From positions 45,732,891-45,796,890 of the forward strand of contig NC_061796.1 in assembly GCF_021462225.1 (NCBI RefSeq): 64,000 bases of DNA, given 5' to 3'. Both the position numbers and the translations under genes were made by a program. The DNA comes from Girardinichthys multiradiatus (taxonomy: Eukaryota; Chordata; Actinopteri; Cyprinodontiformes; Goodeidae). Below, in pieces: positions 24,355 through 35,877 of the stretch (position 1 is its first letter; each line of letters begins with the position of its first letter). The notes below the pieces were generated by a model. That model had not been told where the DNA came from. It ran no database searches and was given only the letters and a program-made list of their open reading frames with translations.

Positions 24355-24780
24355 TGTTGTGGAATTTTCTTATCAAAGTGGGTAGAAGTTGACTCATAAC
24401 AAGAGAAAATCCGGACTTTGTCTTATAAGTTTTATTCAAAGGCATTCAGCGTTTGAAGACCCTGACACTGAGGTTAGTCAGTGAAACAGAGCCCCGATCA
24501 ACATTTACACACAGTATTTATACCAGAACATGACAGTGTTATCTCAACTTCAAAGAGTCTGTGTTTTACGACCCCAGACCCTTCCCGGGTTCAGAGGTGA
24601 CTAGGTTACCTAGGAACAACCATCTACTCTCCAAGAGGCATCACCCTAACAAATGCCCTTAACCATTAAACTTCTGATAATGGCTTTTACAGCTTCCTCC
24701 TCTAACACAGATGTTCACTGGAGTGAGGTAAACCAAAGGTCATACACTGTGGAATGCTTACTGCAAGAATTTCCATCACA
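24355..24780 (-). repeat. 3' LTR of the minus-strand retrovirus
   Basis: On the minus strand it begins TGTGATGGAA and ends TTCCACAACA. A TATA box (TATAAATA; plus coordinates 24,515-24,522) and an AATAAA polyadenylation signal (24,431-24,436) lie in the order U3-R-U5 expected for this orientation. I find no difference from the copy at 32,028-32,453. Confidence 0.93.
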
Positions 24781-24792
24781 TTCCTTTCTTCT
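24781..24792 (-). other. Polypurine tract
   Basis: On the minus strand AGAAGAAAGGAA directly precedes the 5' end of the LTR. This is the place and composition of the primer for plus-strand DNA synthesis in retroviruses, and it fixes the element's orientation. Confidence 0.85.
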
Positions 24793-24892
24793 GATTACAA
24801 GATAATCACAACTAAAGGAAAATTCTTCAAAACCATCACCCCTCTCAGCTAACAGATAATCCAAAGCCATTCTAGTTTGCAAACTCATCGTT

Positions 24893-25858
24893 CTAATAGC
24901 TTAGGCTGATTGAAGTATAAGTTGTGACCGTATGTAGTAAGTGAGCTAGATAACATACTCCAGACCAAGTAGCAGGCAGATACAGATATGATCTATTTCC
25001 ACACATCCAAACCATGTTCTTAGGACACGAGAACCCATCTCTACTAGGAAAAGTAACAAGAACCCTGGTTAATTTACCTGCCATGCCATACAATTGACTT
25101 CCATTCGGTAAGGCTGTAAGATTAAGAGTTAACACAAAAGGATCTGGAGCCAAAGATTCTGAAATAGTATACGGATCAGACCTGACAGGACAAGGTCCAG
25201 ATGTATTACTGTGGATCAAGGCACATGAAACTGGTATAATAGTTTTACAACCCACCGTCTTTCCAAGGAAATAAGGTGTGCTTTCCTCCTGAGCAATACA
25301 AATATCTGGATCTTTAATTGGATTTCTATTACCCCGAAATCTATAAAGAGTTCCTGTAGACGCACACGTTAAATTAGTCTCACTAGAAAATTTACTAACA
25401 TTTCTGCTTGTCTGTACAGCATAATTCCTCACCCAAGGAAAAATGACCTCCACCAACCGGTTATCTGGAAAGAAAGTAGCTAGAGTATAAGCAGTATCAA
25501 TAGGAACTGGTACCAAAAATGGTCGATCATTAATAGCATGTGGAATCAAACAACAAACATAGCAACTGTCCTTTCTTATCTTCCTCACGGTTTGATGCAT
25601 CAGTTGCCACCAGACATTATCAGTATGATCATAGTAGTCAGAAAAGTGATGGATCTCTCTTCAAATCAGCTGATGAGCATTATTAACACAATTCCTCAAA
25701 TTAGCCTTACATTGTCTTTGCTGCACCTTTTCCCAAATGAACACAAGAGTTATAAAAATACTTGAAATACCAATCATTAGCATCAGAACAGACCATCTTC
25801 CATTTAACTGCATCGTGACCTTGAAGTGGAATGTCCTTTCTTCTGGTACTGAAAGCAA
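24893..25858 (-). pseudogene. Retroviral envelope (env), truncated and interrupted
   Basis: The frame opens at 25,858 with a short polar stretch and a strongly hydrophobic segment (about 25,720-25,790, signal-peptide or anchor-like). It meets a TGA at 25,661-25,663 and continues in the same frame to a stop at 24,893. The downstream part carries a CYVCC-type motif and several N-x-S/T glycosylation sites, as in the surface subunit of fish retroviral envelopes. The transmembrane subunit (fusion peptide, CX6CC, membrane anchor) is missing: only about 110 bases lie between the stop and the polypurine tract. The protein would be non-functional. Confidence 0.75.
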
Positions 25859-26330
25859 ACAGTTTCTTTTTTTAAAGAAAACAAATTATAAACACAACTT
25901 AAAAAACAAAAAATCCTGCCGACTCTCCTGAGTGGCTTCAAGCTGCCCTGTTACCAGTCTGGTACAGGTGGGCGGTCGTAGGAAGCTCCTCTAGAAATAT
26001 ATTTAGAAACAGGAACTCTAACCTGCTTAAGAAATTAAGGAGAATAAGCATCGTGGCGCATATTTGACTGTCTCTCTGTTGCAGGCGTCACCAGTTCATC
26101 CAGAGAAAGGTTATGTGCAAATGTGTAGAGGTCTTCCCTGTATGTTTCCTATGTGTCTCTCACTGTGGTGTGTGTGCAGTGAGGCAAATGACCTTATGAC
26201 TTCTAACTTTCAGGCAATGCGATGGCCTTAAGTAGATTCTGAAATAACGTTGCACTGCCCAAGGGATTATTGTGCCCTTGTAAGAACAGTGTTCTTCAAC
26301 CACCTGTTCAATCACTCGCCAGTGATCAGC

Positions 26331-26684
26331 TTACAGTTCTTTATCTTGTGGTGGTCCGCTGTCCTCACACCTTTCAGGCCGTGGATGATCCAGTTGGAAG
26401 ATGACTTGCGTCCTGGAAGCCAGATGAAACTGGAGGAGCTGGAGCTTTCCTGCAGCTTTCCTGCAGCTTTTCTGGCTGTCTAGTAGGATCTGATATGGGC
26501 CATTCCAGCACCTGGACTTCCAGTGTTTTCTCCTAAATTCTCTGACCAGAATCCAGTCGCCAGGAATAAAGGACTGGAGGGTGGAAGTGGCTGTTTCTGG
26601 TAATGCAGCCTTCACTGTCTGTGAAACTTGAGAAAACACAGTGGACAGGTTTTGACAGTAAAACAACATCCTATCTCCACACAA
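26331..26684 (-). pseudogene. Retroviral integrase C-terminal remnant
   Basis: The open frame contains FIPGDWILVREFRRKHW and RCWNGPYQILL. This matches the SH3-like C-terminal domain of gamma-like retroviral integrases (PGD.V.V...R...W.GPY pattern). It lies just upstream of env in the sense direction, the right place for the pol end. The rest of pol is not detectable upstream, and the last third appears frameshifted across a triplicated 'tttcctgcagc' stretch (about 26,446-26,470). Confidence 0.75.
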
Positions 26685-26699
26685 AGATGTGGAAGAAAA

Positions 26700-29600
26700 T
26701 TATCTTGGCAATATCCCCATGTCCAAATTAGGAGACCTGCCACACAGCACTTCAAAAGGACTGAGATTTGCCTGTGTCCTTTGTCTCAATCTCATATAAG
26801 TGAGAACAGGGCCTTCACAACACTTGGCTAATTTTCAATTCAAAGTCCCCTTCTCAAACATAAGTGCTTAACTACATGAACTTCATCAAAACATCCAACA
26901 AAATCCAAATAATTGATCTTCTGACTTCACCTGATATACTAGCAATGACCATCAGCTAAATATTCTGAATATCAAAAATGTGACATGATGTTTGTGGAAG
27001 GTCTGATTACAGGTCAACATTTCATAGTTTCAGAATACCCACAAAGAATTTCAAAAATGGTCTAATCTGTGGAGATATAAAATTTCACAAAAAATCAACA
27101 CCATAATTTCAGAGAGGTTTTCAGAATGTGGTCTTAGGGAGCTATGCACCATTTATATAAACAAAGTACAACGTCTCTCTCGCATTGTCACTAAGTCCTC
27201 ACTGGAGGTATGAGCTACCCTTTTTCCCATGAGTGCTAAAACTTTTGGAACCCCATGTTACTTTATTCTGACATTCCCCTCTTCTGGCGCAGGGTCCAAC
27301 CCATGCGACAATCCAGCAAAAAGTTTGTACAAAAATGTTTTAGTAACCAAGATCACATAACCTAGAACCAAAGAAATGAATTCTGACATAACTATGTGTC
27401 ACTATGAATTTAACGAAAGCAACATAAAGAAAATCCAGATGTTTTTAACTGCAATTCAGTTCCATTAACAACTAAACACAAACTTTAGTTATTCAGTTCA
27501 TCAATGTTTCACTTAGAAATTAGTCACATATCATCCTAATTTGTCTTGTACAAAGATGAGTATTAGATTAATGGACATCCAATGTAATTTGGATGAATAA
27601 ACCCTACAAATTGAATCTAATAAATAATTCCCACCAAGTATAAAGGCATGACTCTGATTCTTTATCAAAAATATATTCCTTACTTTTGGCATATCTTGAA
27701 TTGTCAGCTAGCTTAATGGTACCAGGGAAACTTTCAATCTAATAAATCACCAATGATTCTGCATGCAAAACTAATTCTTCAAACTAGTTTAAACTATTTC
27801 ATTAACCTTTTAATAATAAAACACATAAATCTAAAAGTCATGCTACATCCTTAATCATTATACAAAAAAAAACATGTTTTTAAGGCAACAATCACTACAA
27901 GCATTTTGACTCTATTGTCTCTTAAACAGTGTTAAAACTCAGGAAGGGAGGTGCTGAGCGTTACCATGACAGCAAAGGCATGAACCAATCTAGTAGGTGG
28001 GCGGAGTCAGGCAGAACTAACCTTTGATTGACAGCCTATGGGCGGACCCACAGTTTCTTCATCCCATCCCACATTAGTGTAACTTAAACTGCAAAACTGT
28101 TAACATGCACCTACCTCAGAAACAAGCTGCTTCTTAACTCTCCTGAAAACTCAAAGTTTAATCAATCTGGGATTTAGAAACATTATTCTAAACATGGATT
28201 ATTGTCATGCAACATATAAACAAACATTCATTCCAACAAAACAAAGACAAAACATCAAAGACAGACAAATGGCCAAATTTGAAGCTTCAAGAATTCAAAG
28301 AAATTTTTAACAATCTCTTTTCAGAATATGTTTTCTCAACCATATCTTTTAATGCTATAATTGATCAATGTTGTTATGACAATCTTCAGGATTGTTTTTT
28401 TTAAAAATGAGTGCACATAGTCCAAAGAGATCTCAAAGTATTTAGAAGCACAGCAACAGTTTTCTCTTATATGAATCCAAATTTACTGATGCTGAAACCT
28501 TTTGCTAATTCTTTGTACTGTAACTCTGTAATAATAACTACAATCCTGAGAGTTATTGTTATAATTCTCTTTTTGTTTGGCTTAATTTGATCGCAGCTGT
28601 ATTGCAGAATTTCAAGTTAAATGCAAAGAAGTATTTTTAATTTAATTCAATTCAAATTCAAAGATACTTTATTGATCCCCGAGGGGAAATTAGAAAAGTC
28701 AGCGTTGACATTTTCATGTTATACCCAAACTAAACAAAACTGCAGTGTTTGACTTAATCATAAATTAAGATAAGAAGCTTGTCTCCAAACTGGACTTTTC
28801 CCCACATAATGTTTCAAAAAAGAACAAACATCATTTTCTTTAATTTGGCTATTTAAATTTTGAGAGTTGGGGAGAACTTATCACTAGAACCCCTCTTTAA
28901 TAATCCAATGGTGATAAATGTTCCAATATTTTATCTCTTAGTAATCTGAAATCACCTTGTGTACCTTTGTACTCCTATGTATTCCTGTAATCTTTAAACC
29001 CTAAGAAATCAAACAAGGAGACTTGAGTTTGAGCCGACCATCCTCTTACTGTTAAGAGAGCCTTTATTTCTTTTCTTTTCCTAAAATAAAGGATTTTACT
29101 TGTCTTTATTCCGTTATACAAGTCCTAACCTTGGTTCCAAAACTAAACTCTTCAACCCCAATCTGTGTTCCCCAGAGTAGAAATTTTGAGTATTATTGCA
29201 TTTCAAAGTCACCAAAATGACTGGAACTCATCATTGGCTTAGATCTATTTTAATAAGTAATCAGCCTACCTTTAATTAAGTATTATAATTTCATGGACCC
29301 AAAATCTATGGCTTACAGGCTTCAGGAGTCCAGGAACCACAAGTTGAATACTACTGCATTGAACAATGGTGTTAACTTTCTGCAGAGATTGAAGGATTGG
29401 CTAAATATATTATTTCTGCTTGGACAATAATCAGATTTAAAATTATTAGTTCACAGCTCCTAATTTACCTCAGATCATATTTGCTCCTATCCCAGTTCAT
29501 AAGAAGCTTCAGACAACATTATGCTAAAAAGCCAAAAACAAAACAAAAACCAGATCTGTTTTAAAATAAAGAAAAAGCATGCTTAAAAACTTGGTACTGT

Positions 29601-31999
29601 GGTGGAAAATAACTCCACGGTTCTGAAGGCCTTTTCATGCAGAGTCTTTTAGGAAGCAGTTTAATTTTTGTGTGGTACCACTGTCCAATCAGATTCTTTC
29701 TAAATAACCCAATTTTTTCATACTCATTTTAAAGGTTTGTTTTACCAAGGGAAATATGTTTAACAAAACCAATTACTCTCAAAAGTTTTAAAAGTTTTTA
29801 GCTGGTGATATCTTAGAAAACAACAAGTGTTTTAATATTTCTATGCAACACAGAACTGATCAGGTGTCCTTTCCTTCTCCAAAGGGAGAAAAAAGAACCT
29901 GCAGAACCAAATCTTTCATAGTTTTTTGTCAGGACCTGATATAAGGTACAGTGTAAATCAACACGCTGCATGAATCAGAAGAGGGAAGAAAAACCTAATA
30001 TAACCTCTTCCCAGCAGCTGCTGTGAAAAACAATGAATTTGTACTTTCCATAAGCGTCAGTTAACACTTGCGGACAAAAACTGCACCAAACTGTAAATAC
30101 TGTGTCAGAAACTGTATGAAGACCATCTGCAGTAGAACTAAGCCTGTTTTAATGAGGTCTCTACCCATTAGATTTATGGGATACAAACTCTGACAACAGA
30201 AAATTATACCTGAAGGAGAAACCCATCAGGTGTTACGCATGCGCTGGGTTTTAAAAATACTCCTTCATGAGATCTGTCCTGAGAATAACATAGAAACACT
30301 TGGTTACTGCTGAGTTTTGGAGATGTTGTAACTTCCTCTGCTTTTTAATAACTTTTAATAACTAGAATAATTGACCCTGAATATTCCACGACGAAAGAGA
30401 ACTTGCTTCTCTGAAAGAATTAACCAGAAAGTATCAAATGAGTTAAGTTATCACCCTTTTAAAGATTCTTTTCTAACCCTAAAATAATATTTTAACCCGC
30501 TATATCTGTCCACGTCAAGCAAGCGTAACATGAGCAGCGGTTAATAAGCGTTCTTCATTGCAGAAAATAGGAAAAGATTTATGCAAATGTGTGTGTTTGT
30601 ACGTTACCCCCATCAGTTTCTTAATCGCTCCAGAGTCAGACTATCAGGCACACGGTCCTCTATCAGTCCAAAAAACAACCAGGCCCTTCCCTGGTCTGTT
30701 GGTGAGACATTCAATCATTCTTTGTCCACTTTAACTTCTCCAGGAGGGAGAAAGAAGAAACTTTGCTCCGGTTTCTCTTCTGCCCGCATAAGATGCTTTC
30801 AATATAAATCCAGTGTATCGCTCTTCTGGCTCTTGCAAACAGCATGGATCTTTGTCCATCTCAGAGAATCCGGATTTTCTTCTGAGTTTCGTTTTTTTTT
30901 TTCTTGTAGAAAGTCACACTGCGATTTTCAACATGCAGGAAGGCAGATCTCTCTCTTTCAGGCCGTGCTGGAGAAGCGTCTCTGGCGGAGTAGCCATGGA
31001 GAAGGGCAGGTTTCTAAAATCCAGACTCAAAAACGCAGATGTTGAACTTAAATCCCATATATGTGTGTATTTGTGTGTGAGAGAGGCAGAAGAAAAGTTT
31101 AGTATAGGTTCAAATTTTTGTACAAATACATATTATCAGTCAGTCAGTCAGTTGTCCCCCTGCCTGTCACTTCCTTCCACAACATGAACTATACTCCTTT
31201 CTAAAACAACTTTCTTTTCGCATCTCTAATGTCCTTTTTCAATTTTACCTTCTTTACCGACTGATCGCAATATTTAAGACAAACGAAACTTCCTTCAGGA
31301 AAGTTTTAACTCTTTAACCCCTTAATTGATGCACTCTGTGCTTTTTAATCTTTTCTTGTTTTTTTTTATTTTTCCATCAACTGTTTTACTTGAAACTTTT
31401 TAAACTATTTAACTTATTTACACTCAAACTTCCACGCTGTGAAAAACCAAACTTATCTTCCAAATTAAAGCACATTTAACACAATCATCCCCACTTTTTC
31501 CTTTCATTATTTTATAAATCAGAGTCTGAAGAAGGAGACACCCCTGATGCCTCAAGGTTCCGGAACCATTTTTTTTTTTTTACCCGTTCAGCGGCACGTC
31601 TGCCCACTGGCTTTTCTCCTTTATGAGGTGTAGAAAATTGCCAAAAACCACCCGCAAAACCCTGTGTTTTGCTTTATCTTATTGTTACCAATAAGAACCT
31701 CCCTGCAATTCCTTTTGCAGGGTAACCGGGCCCTCAGCTGATGTCCTCCCTCTCGCAACTCTGGAACCTAATTAATTAGTTAGGAGATGATGGTTAATGT
31801 GTAATAAAAATAATAATATACATTATATCATACAGAGCAACTTCTCACCCAGATATATTTGAAGACAAATTGTTCGGATCTAATCAGCCAGACGCCGCAG
31901 GCGGGCATGAGGACTCCACTACCGTAATATGGAGGTGGACTGAGGACAACTCTCAGGCTGGCCAGGCGTCCGTGTCCCATCCTGCGGTCTCCTCTGGCA
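26700..31999. other. Long non-coding interior of the retrovirus
   Basis: About 5.3 kb where gag and most of pol should be. No minus-strand frame of 60 codons or more exists here, and I recognise no retroviral motif. The DNA is AT-rich with a GC-richer island near 27,940-28,080 containing two GGGCGGA-type boxes. The plus-strand open frame at 30,581-31,045 has no recognisable domain. This may be replaced (host-derived or other) sequence rather than decayed gag-pol, because the LTRs are undiverged. Confidence 0.6.
28639..28692 (-). repeat. LINE 3'-tail fragment
   Basis: The plus strand reads ...ATACTTTATTGATCCCCG and then AGGGGAAATT. Its reverse complement is the short hairpin-bearing 3' end, followed by a simple repeat, found at the ends of Rex1/CR1-like LINEs in fish. 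Only the tail is present, which is normal for 5'-truncated insertions. Confidence 0.55.
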
Positions 32000-32005
32000 C
32001 GTTAG

Positions 32006-32023
32006 ATCCTGTTCGTGACGCTA
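32006..32023 (-). other. Candidate primer binding site
   Basis: Five bases inside the 5' LTR on the minus strand is an 18-base sequence beginning TAGCGTCACGAACAGG. Its position and the ACAGGAT end fit a tRNA primer site with the usual TGG changed to TAG. I could not assign the tRNA with confidence. Confidence 0.5.
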
Positions 32024-32027
32024 AAAT

Positions 32028-32453
32028 TGTTGTGGAATTTTCTTATCAAAGTGGGTAGAAGTTGACTCATAACAAGAGAAAATCCGGACTTTGTCTTATA
32101 AGTTTTATTCAAAGGCATTCAGCGTTTGAAGACCCTGACACTGAGGTTAGTCAGTGAAACAGAGCCCCGATCAACATTTACACACAGTATTTATACCAGA
32201 ACATGACAGTGTTATCTCAACTTCAAAGAGTCTGTGTTTTACGACCCCAGACCCTTCCCGGGTTCAGAGGTGACTAGGTTACCTAGGAACAACCATCTAC
32301 TCTCCAAGAGGCATCACCCTAACAAATGCCCTTAACCATTAAACTTCTGATAATGGCTTTTACAGCTTCCTCCTCTAACACAGATGTTCACTGGAGTGAG
32401 GTAAACCAAAGGTCATACACTGTGGAATGCTTACTGCAAGAATTTCCATCACA
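32028..32453 (-). repeat. 5' LTR of the minus-strand retrovirus
   Basis: Apparently identical to the LTR at 24,355-24,780. The TATA box maps to 32,188-32,195 and AATAAA to 32,104-32,109 (plus coordinates). Its outer end sits six bases from the AG of a candidate splice acceptor at 32,462-32,463. Confidence 0.93.
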
Positions 32454-32463
32454 TCTGTTTCAG

Positions 32464-32506
32464 AATCAGTTCAACAGTACAACTAACAGTTTTTGTGTCT
32501 GTTCTG
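32464..32506 (+). other. Candidate exon B, next to the retrovirus
   Basis: The acceptor TCTGTTTCAG (32,454-32,463) is followed by 43 open bases in phase 0 (NQFNSTTNSFCVCS plus one base) and the donor CTG|GTAAGG. An alternative frame is open further, to a GTAAGT donor at 32,591, and would give a 127-base exon. The TCTG of the acceptor tract is the retroviral target duplication, so the insertion removed the normal upstream pyrimidine tract. Confidence 0.22.
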
Positions 32507-33037
32507 GTAAGGACTGATTACAACTACTGTATGATGAAAACAGGAGTTTATTGTGCAGCTCTCATTCCTCCGCCAAACAGCTCTCAGTATGTAAGTCTTT
32601 CTTCATTTTATCAATCAGCTATGCTTTTTCTAGAATTATGTATCCTCTCTGTGACCCTTTACCACCATAAATAAAATATAAAAGTATTTTAGGGGCAGCT
32701 AAATCTTAAATTTTGTAAAGAGGTGTCCAGAGGTCATTGGCCAACCGCACCCTGGTAGCTTTCATTGACCTCTGGATGAAAACCAATGCATTTCCACACT
32801 AATTGTAGCACAGGTTTGCTATTCAACCTGTCACTCAATGTCCCTTTGTCCATCCTTCTAGTTTTTTTTAGACATGTTTAACAAGAGATACAACAATCTA
32901 ATTTTAGGTCATTTATTATATTTCTCTTATGTTGTTGATGTACAGTTAAAACTATTGGTGTTTGTGTTTATGTTTGCATTTTGCAAGAGAAAAAGTTTCA
33001 GACCTCAGTCAGAGTTGGCAAAATAATTTTCTTCCAG
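32507..33037. other. Gene-free (candidate intron)
   Basis: Nothing recognised; AT-rich. Confidence 0.4.
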
Positions 33038-33107
33038 ATCCTGTTCTCCAAAAGGAGAAGTCACTGACAAATTTGATGGTGCAAGTTTCCGCCTTCTTTC
33101 GCCAAAT
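33038..33107 (+). other. Candidate exon C
   Basis: The acceptor TTTTCTTCCAG ends at 33,037. The next 70 bases continue the phase left by exon B, reading DPVLQKEKSLTNLMVQVS and then AFFRQ, to a possible donor AT|GTAATG at 33,108. The peptide resembles no domain I know. Confidence 0.22.
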
Positions 33108-33306
33108 GTAATGGTAATAATGATTTGTCTTATTTTTTGTTCTTTTTTTCACTTATTACACATCTTACAGAAGTTCTTCATCACTTCAAACCCTCATTAG
33201 AGTTAAATAATTTCTTTCTTAAGTGTCTTTGCATCACACATAAGACAGTAATGATCAACCGACCCTATATTTGTTGTTTGTTGTTTTTTTCCTTTGCTTC
33301 CTTCAG

Positions 33307-33361
33307 GCCCACTACTATTCCAACTAGACTGGCACCTAGAGTGGAGGATCTGTGTGGATGA
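33307..33361 (+). other. Candidate terminal exon D
   Basis: A very strong pyrimidine tract (about 33,275-33,306) ends in CAG. In the phase left by exon C the sequence reads PTTIPTRLAPRVEDLCG and then the stop TGA at 33,359-33,361. The L2 insertion follows about 30 bases later. Confidence 0.25.
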
Positions 33362-33418
33362 TTACAACACCAAGAGAACAACAACACCTCAGCACTAAAA
33401 CCACTTCTGTTTGTTGTT

Positions 33419-34087
33419 TTGTACCATCCACCAGGTCCTTTCTCTCAATTTTTAGATCAGTTTTCAGACCTTTTATCTGATTTAGTGTTAAATACAGATA
33501 AAGTTATTATAGTGGGGGATTTTAACATTCATGTTGACACTGAAATTGATAGCCTAAATATAGCGTTAAATGCTATCTTAGACTCAATTGGCTTTGCTCA
33601 AAATATTAACAAACCTACCCACCTTTGTCTTCATTCTCTTGACCTTATGCTGACATATGGCATTGAGTGTAAAGACATAACAATATTTTCTCATAACCCT
33701 GTCCTGTCTGACCATTTTTTAATAACCTTTGAGTTTAATTTAACCGAGTACTCCACACCTGAAAGAAAATTTCATTATAGTAGATCATTATCAGACAATG
33801 CTGTAACAACCTTTAAAGAATCTGTTCCACTTTTAATTTCCTCATTATCACAGAAAAGCACAGTGGAGGGCAATAATTTAGTTCCTGCCCCTTCACAAAT
33901 TGATTCTCTTGTTCATAGTGTTACTTCATCATTGCGTGGTGCATTAGACAATGCAGCCCCTTTGAAAAAGAAGGTAATGATTCACAGGAGGCAGGATCCT
34001 TGGTTTAATTTAGAGCTGCGTACTTTAAAGCACAATGTTAGAAAATTGGAGAGAAAATGGAGCTCTACACACTTTCTTTGCTTCTAA
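33419..34087 (+). pseudogene. L2 endonuclease domain, C-terminal part
   Basis: An open frame of 222 codons has the endonuclease signatures VGDFNIHVD (catalytic Asp/Asn, about residue 38) and LSDHFLI (catalytic His). A linker ends in QDPWFNLELRTLKHNVRKLERKW, the usual run-up to the RT domain. The N-terminal catalytic half of the endonuclease is missing, and the frame runs into a deletion joint at about 34,070. Nicking activity would be lost. Confidence 0.85.
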
Positions 34088-34518
34088 ATTCAGACAAGAC
34101 AGAAGTAGTTGTCTTTGGACCGGAGTCTTTAAAAAAGAAACTGCTTAGTCAATCACTTAACCTGGATGGCATTAAATTGACCTCCGGTAATAAAGTAAAA
34201 AACCTTGGTGTCATTTTTAACCAGGACATGTCATTTAAATCCCATATTAAACAAGTTTCTAGGATTTCCTTCTAGCTCCATCATACATCAGAGATCTGAT
34301 TGTTCCATACGTTCCTAACAAAGCACTTCGCTCTCAGACTGCAGGTTTACTGGTGGTTCCTAGAGTCTCTAGAAGTAGAATGGGAGGCAGATCCTTTAGT
34401 TTATCAGGCTCCTCTCCTGTGGAACCAGCTCCCAGTTTTAGTCCATGAGGCAGACACCCTGTCTACTTTTAAGGCTAGGCATAAAACTTTCCTTTTTGAT
34501 AAAGCTTATAGTTAGAGT
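34078..34518 (+). pseudogene. L2 reverse transcriptase C-terminal pieces
   Basis: LLNSDKTEVVVFGPESLKKK (34,084 on) corresponds to 14,057 on in the first copy. After the deletion at 34,275 the region around APSYIRDLIVPYVPN resumes, with a frameshift, and ends at FDKAYS and a stop at 34,513-34,515. There is no catalytic core. Confidence 0.8.
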
Positions 34519-35818
34519 GGCTTAGGTTATCATGAGCTATCTCTGTAGTTATGCTGCTATAGGCTTAGGCTGCTGGAGGACATAATGACCACTTTCACTC
34601 TCTTCGCTACATTCTCACACTCTCCAATTTTGCATTATTTGCTGTTATTTCAGTTTTTAACTTTGTTCTCTCTCTTTTCTCTTCCTAGAAGCTACACCTG
34701 GCCTGACTCTGTGTCTACCTGTGACACCTTTCTGGAGAGGGGCATCGTCCAAGCTTCTGCTGGCAACAACTTAATGCTCACCCTCTACCGATGATCCACA
34801 TAGCCCTGTCTTTCATTGTTTAACCCTTTCTCTCTCCTAGACATAGCTACTGACTGAACTTCTACTGTGACTAACTCTATGTGCTCTCTTTCAGACTCTA
34901 ACCTTGAAAACTGGCTCAGAGTTTATCTGTTCTTTCTTTCTAGGTGCAACGACTAAAGGAGCTACATCCATTAACATTTACTTTTTCTTCCCATAGAAAG
35001 TACTCCTGGATCAGTGCTTCTTTGTTCTCTTTGTGTCTCTGCTCTGTTCTCTCAAACCCCCAGTCGGTCGTGGCAGATGGCCGCTCACACTGAGCCTGGT
35101 TCTGGTTCTGCTGGAGGTTTGTTCCTGTTAAAAGGGAGTTTTTCCTCTCCACTGTCACTACATGCATGCTCAGTATGAGGGATTGCTGCAAAGTCAACCC
35201 CAGTAACTGTCCACTGTCTCTACATGCTCATCCGTGTTGGGATTATGAATCTGAGAATATTATTTAATAATAATATTTTAATATTTTATCAAATAATATT
35301 TCGGTCTGTTAAGGATTGTCCTGTGAATACCAGCCCATTAAGACGATGGTATTAGGACAAAATAGAAAGGTGTGAGACGAGCTCTGACATTATTGAACAG
35401 CAAAACTCTGCATATATGTGGAATGAATTCACACAATTTCTTAAAGTACAAGAATTTATTAACAAAAATAAGTCAACTCAAAGTCAAACATATTTCAATC
35501 AACAAACTATTTACTATGCTAAAACAATCCAACTAAACTACCAAGCAGAAATAAAGAATAACGAAGACTAATGGGCTATGTACAAGATAAACAAGTTGAT
35601 CAAAGAGGATTGAGAAGCATGACCAAAAGAGTGATGCAACATTACCATGCCATGTTATTTATGTTTGAGAACCAAGGATTATCTTGAAGAATCTGGAAAT
35701 AAAGTTAACTTAGTCTTGGAACCAACTTAGACAATAATCATCATACCTTTAGACAGCCATTCACAATGCAAGATTATGGAGTTAAATTTGTCTCAATATT
35801 ATTCAATCAAACAAAAAA

Positions 35819-35877
35819 CTAATCTCAATCAAAAAAAACTAATCTCAATCAAAAAAAACTAATCTCAATCAAAAAAT
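35819..35877. repeat. 20-bp tandem repeat, three copies, in left arm only
   Basis: The unit CTAATCTCAATCAAAAAAAA occurs three times in a row. The matching place in the right arm (about 37,811-37,832) has a single unit, so the expansion happened after the arms formed. Confidence 0.85.

Larger units (their letters stand above)
24355..32453 (-). mobile_element. Endogenous retrovirus, two LTRs, mostly non-coding interior
   Basis: Two 426-bp direct repeats (24,355-24,780 and 32,028-32,453) bound the element. The sequence TCTG flanks both outer ends (24,351-24,354 and 32,454-32,457), a 4-bp target duplication as gamma-like retroviruses make. Orientation is minus: a polypurine tract lies next to the left LTR and a primer-site-like sequence next to the right one. 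In coding order the interior shows a long non-coding part, an integrase C-terminal remnant and a truncated env. No gag, protease or reverse transcriptase is visible. The two LTRs look identical base for base, so the insertion should be recent although the copy was already defective or depended on helper proteins. Confidence 0.9.
33392..35231 (+). mobile_element. L2-like LINE, internally deleted copy
   Basis: This copy has endonuclease sequence, two short pieces of the RT C-terminal region and a long 3' untranslated region. The UTR includes the shared part also present at 15.1-15.4 kb and then about 400 bases more. Deletion joints lie at about 34,065-34,078 (endonuclease to RT C-terminus) and 34,275 (about 300 bases lost relative to the first copy). 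The 3' UTR stops near 35,231 with 'ctacatgctcatcc', and the final tail of the same family is found 3.6 kb away at 38,870, showing a later insertion. Confidence 0.85.

Noticed and set aside
30581..31187. Two overlapping plus-strand frames of 154 and 124 codons inside the retrovirus
   Set aside because: No recognised motif, antisense to the element, and no start context or splice support.
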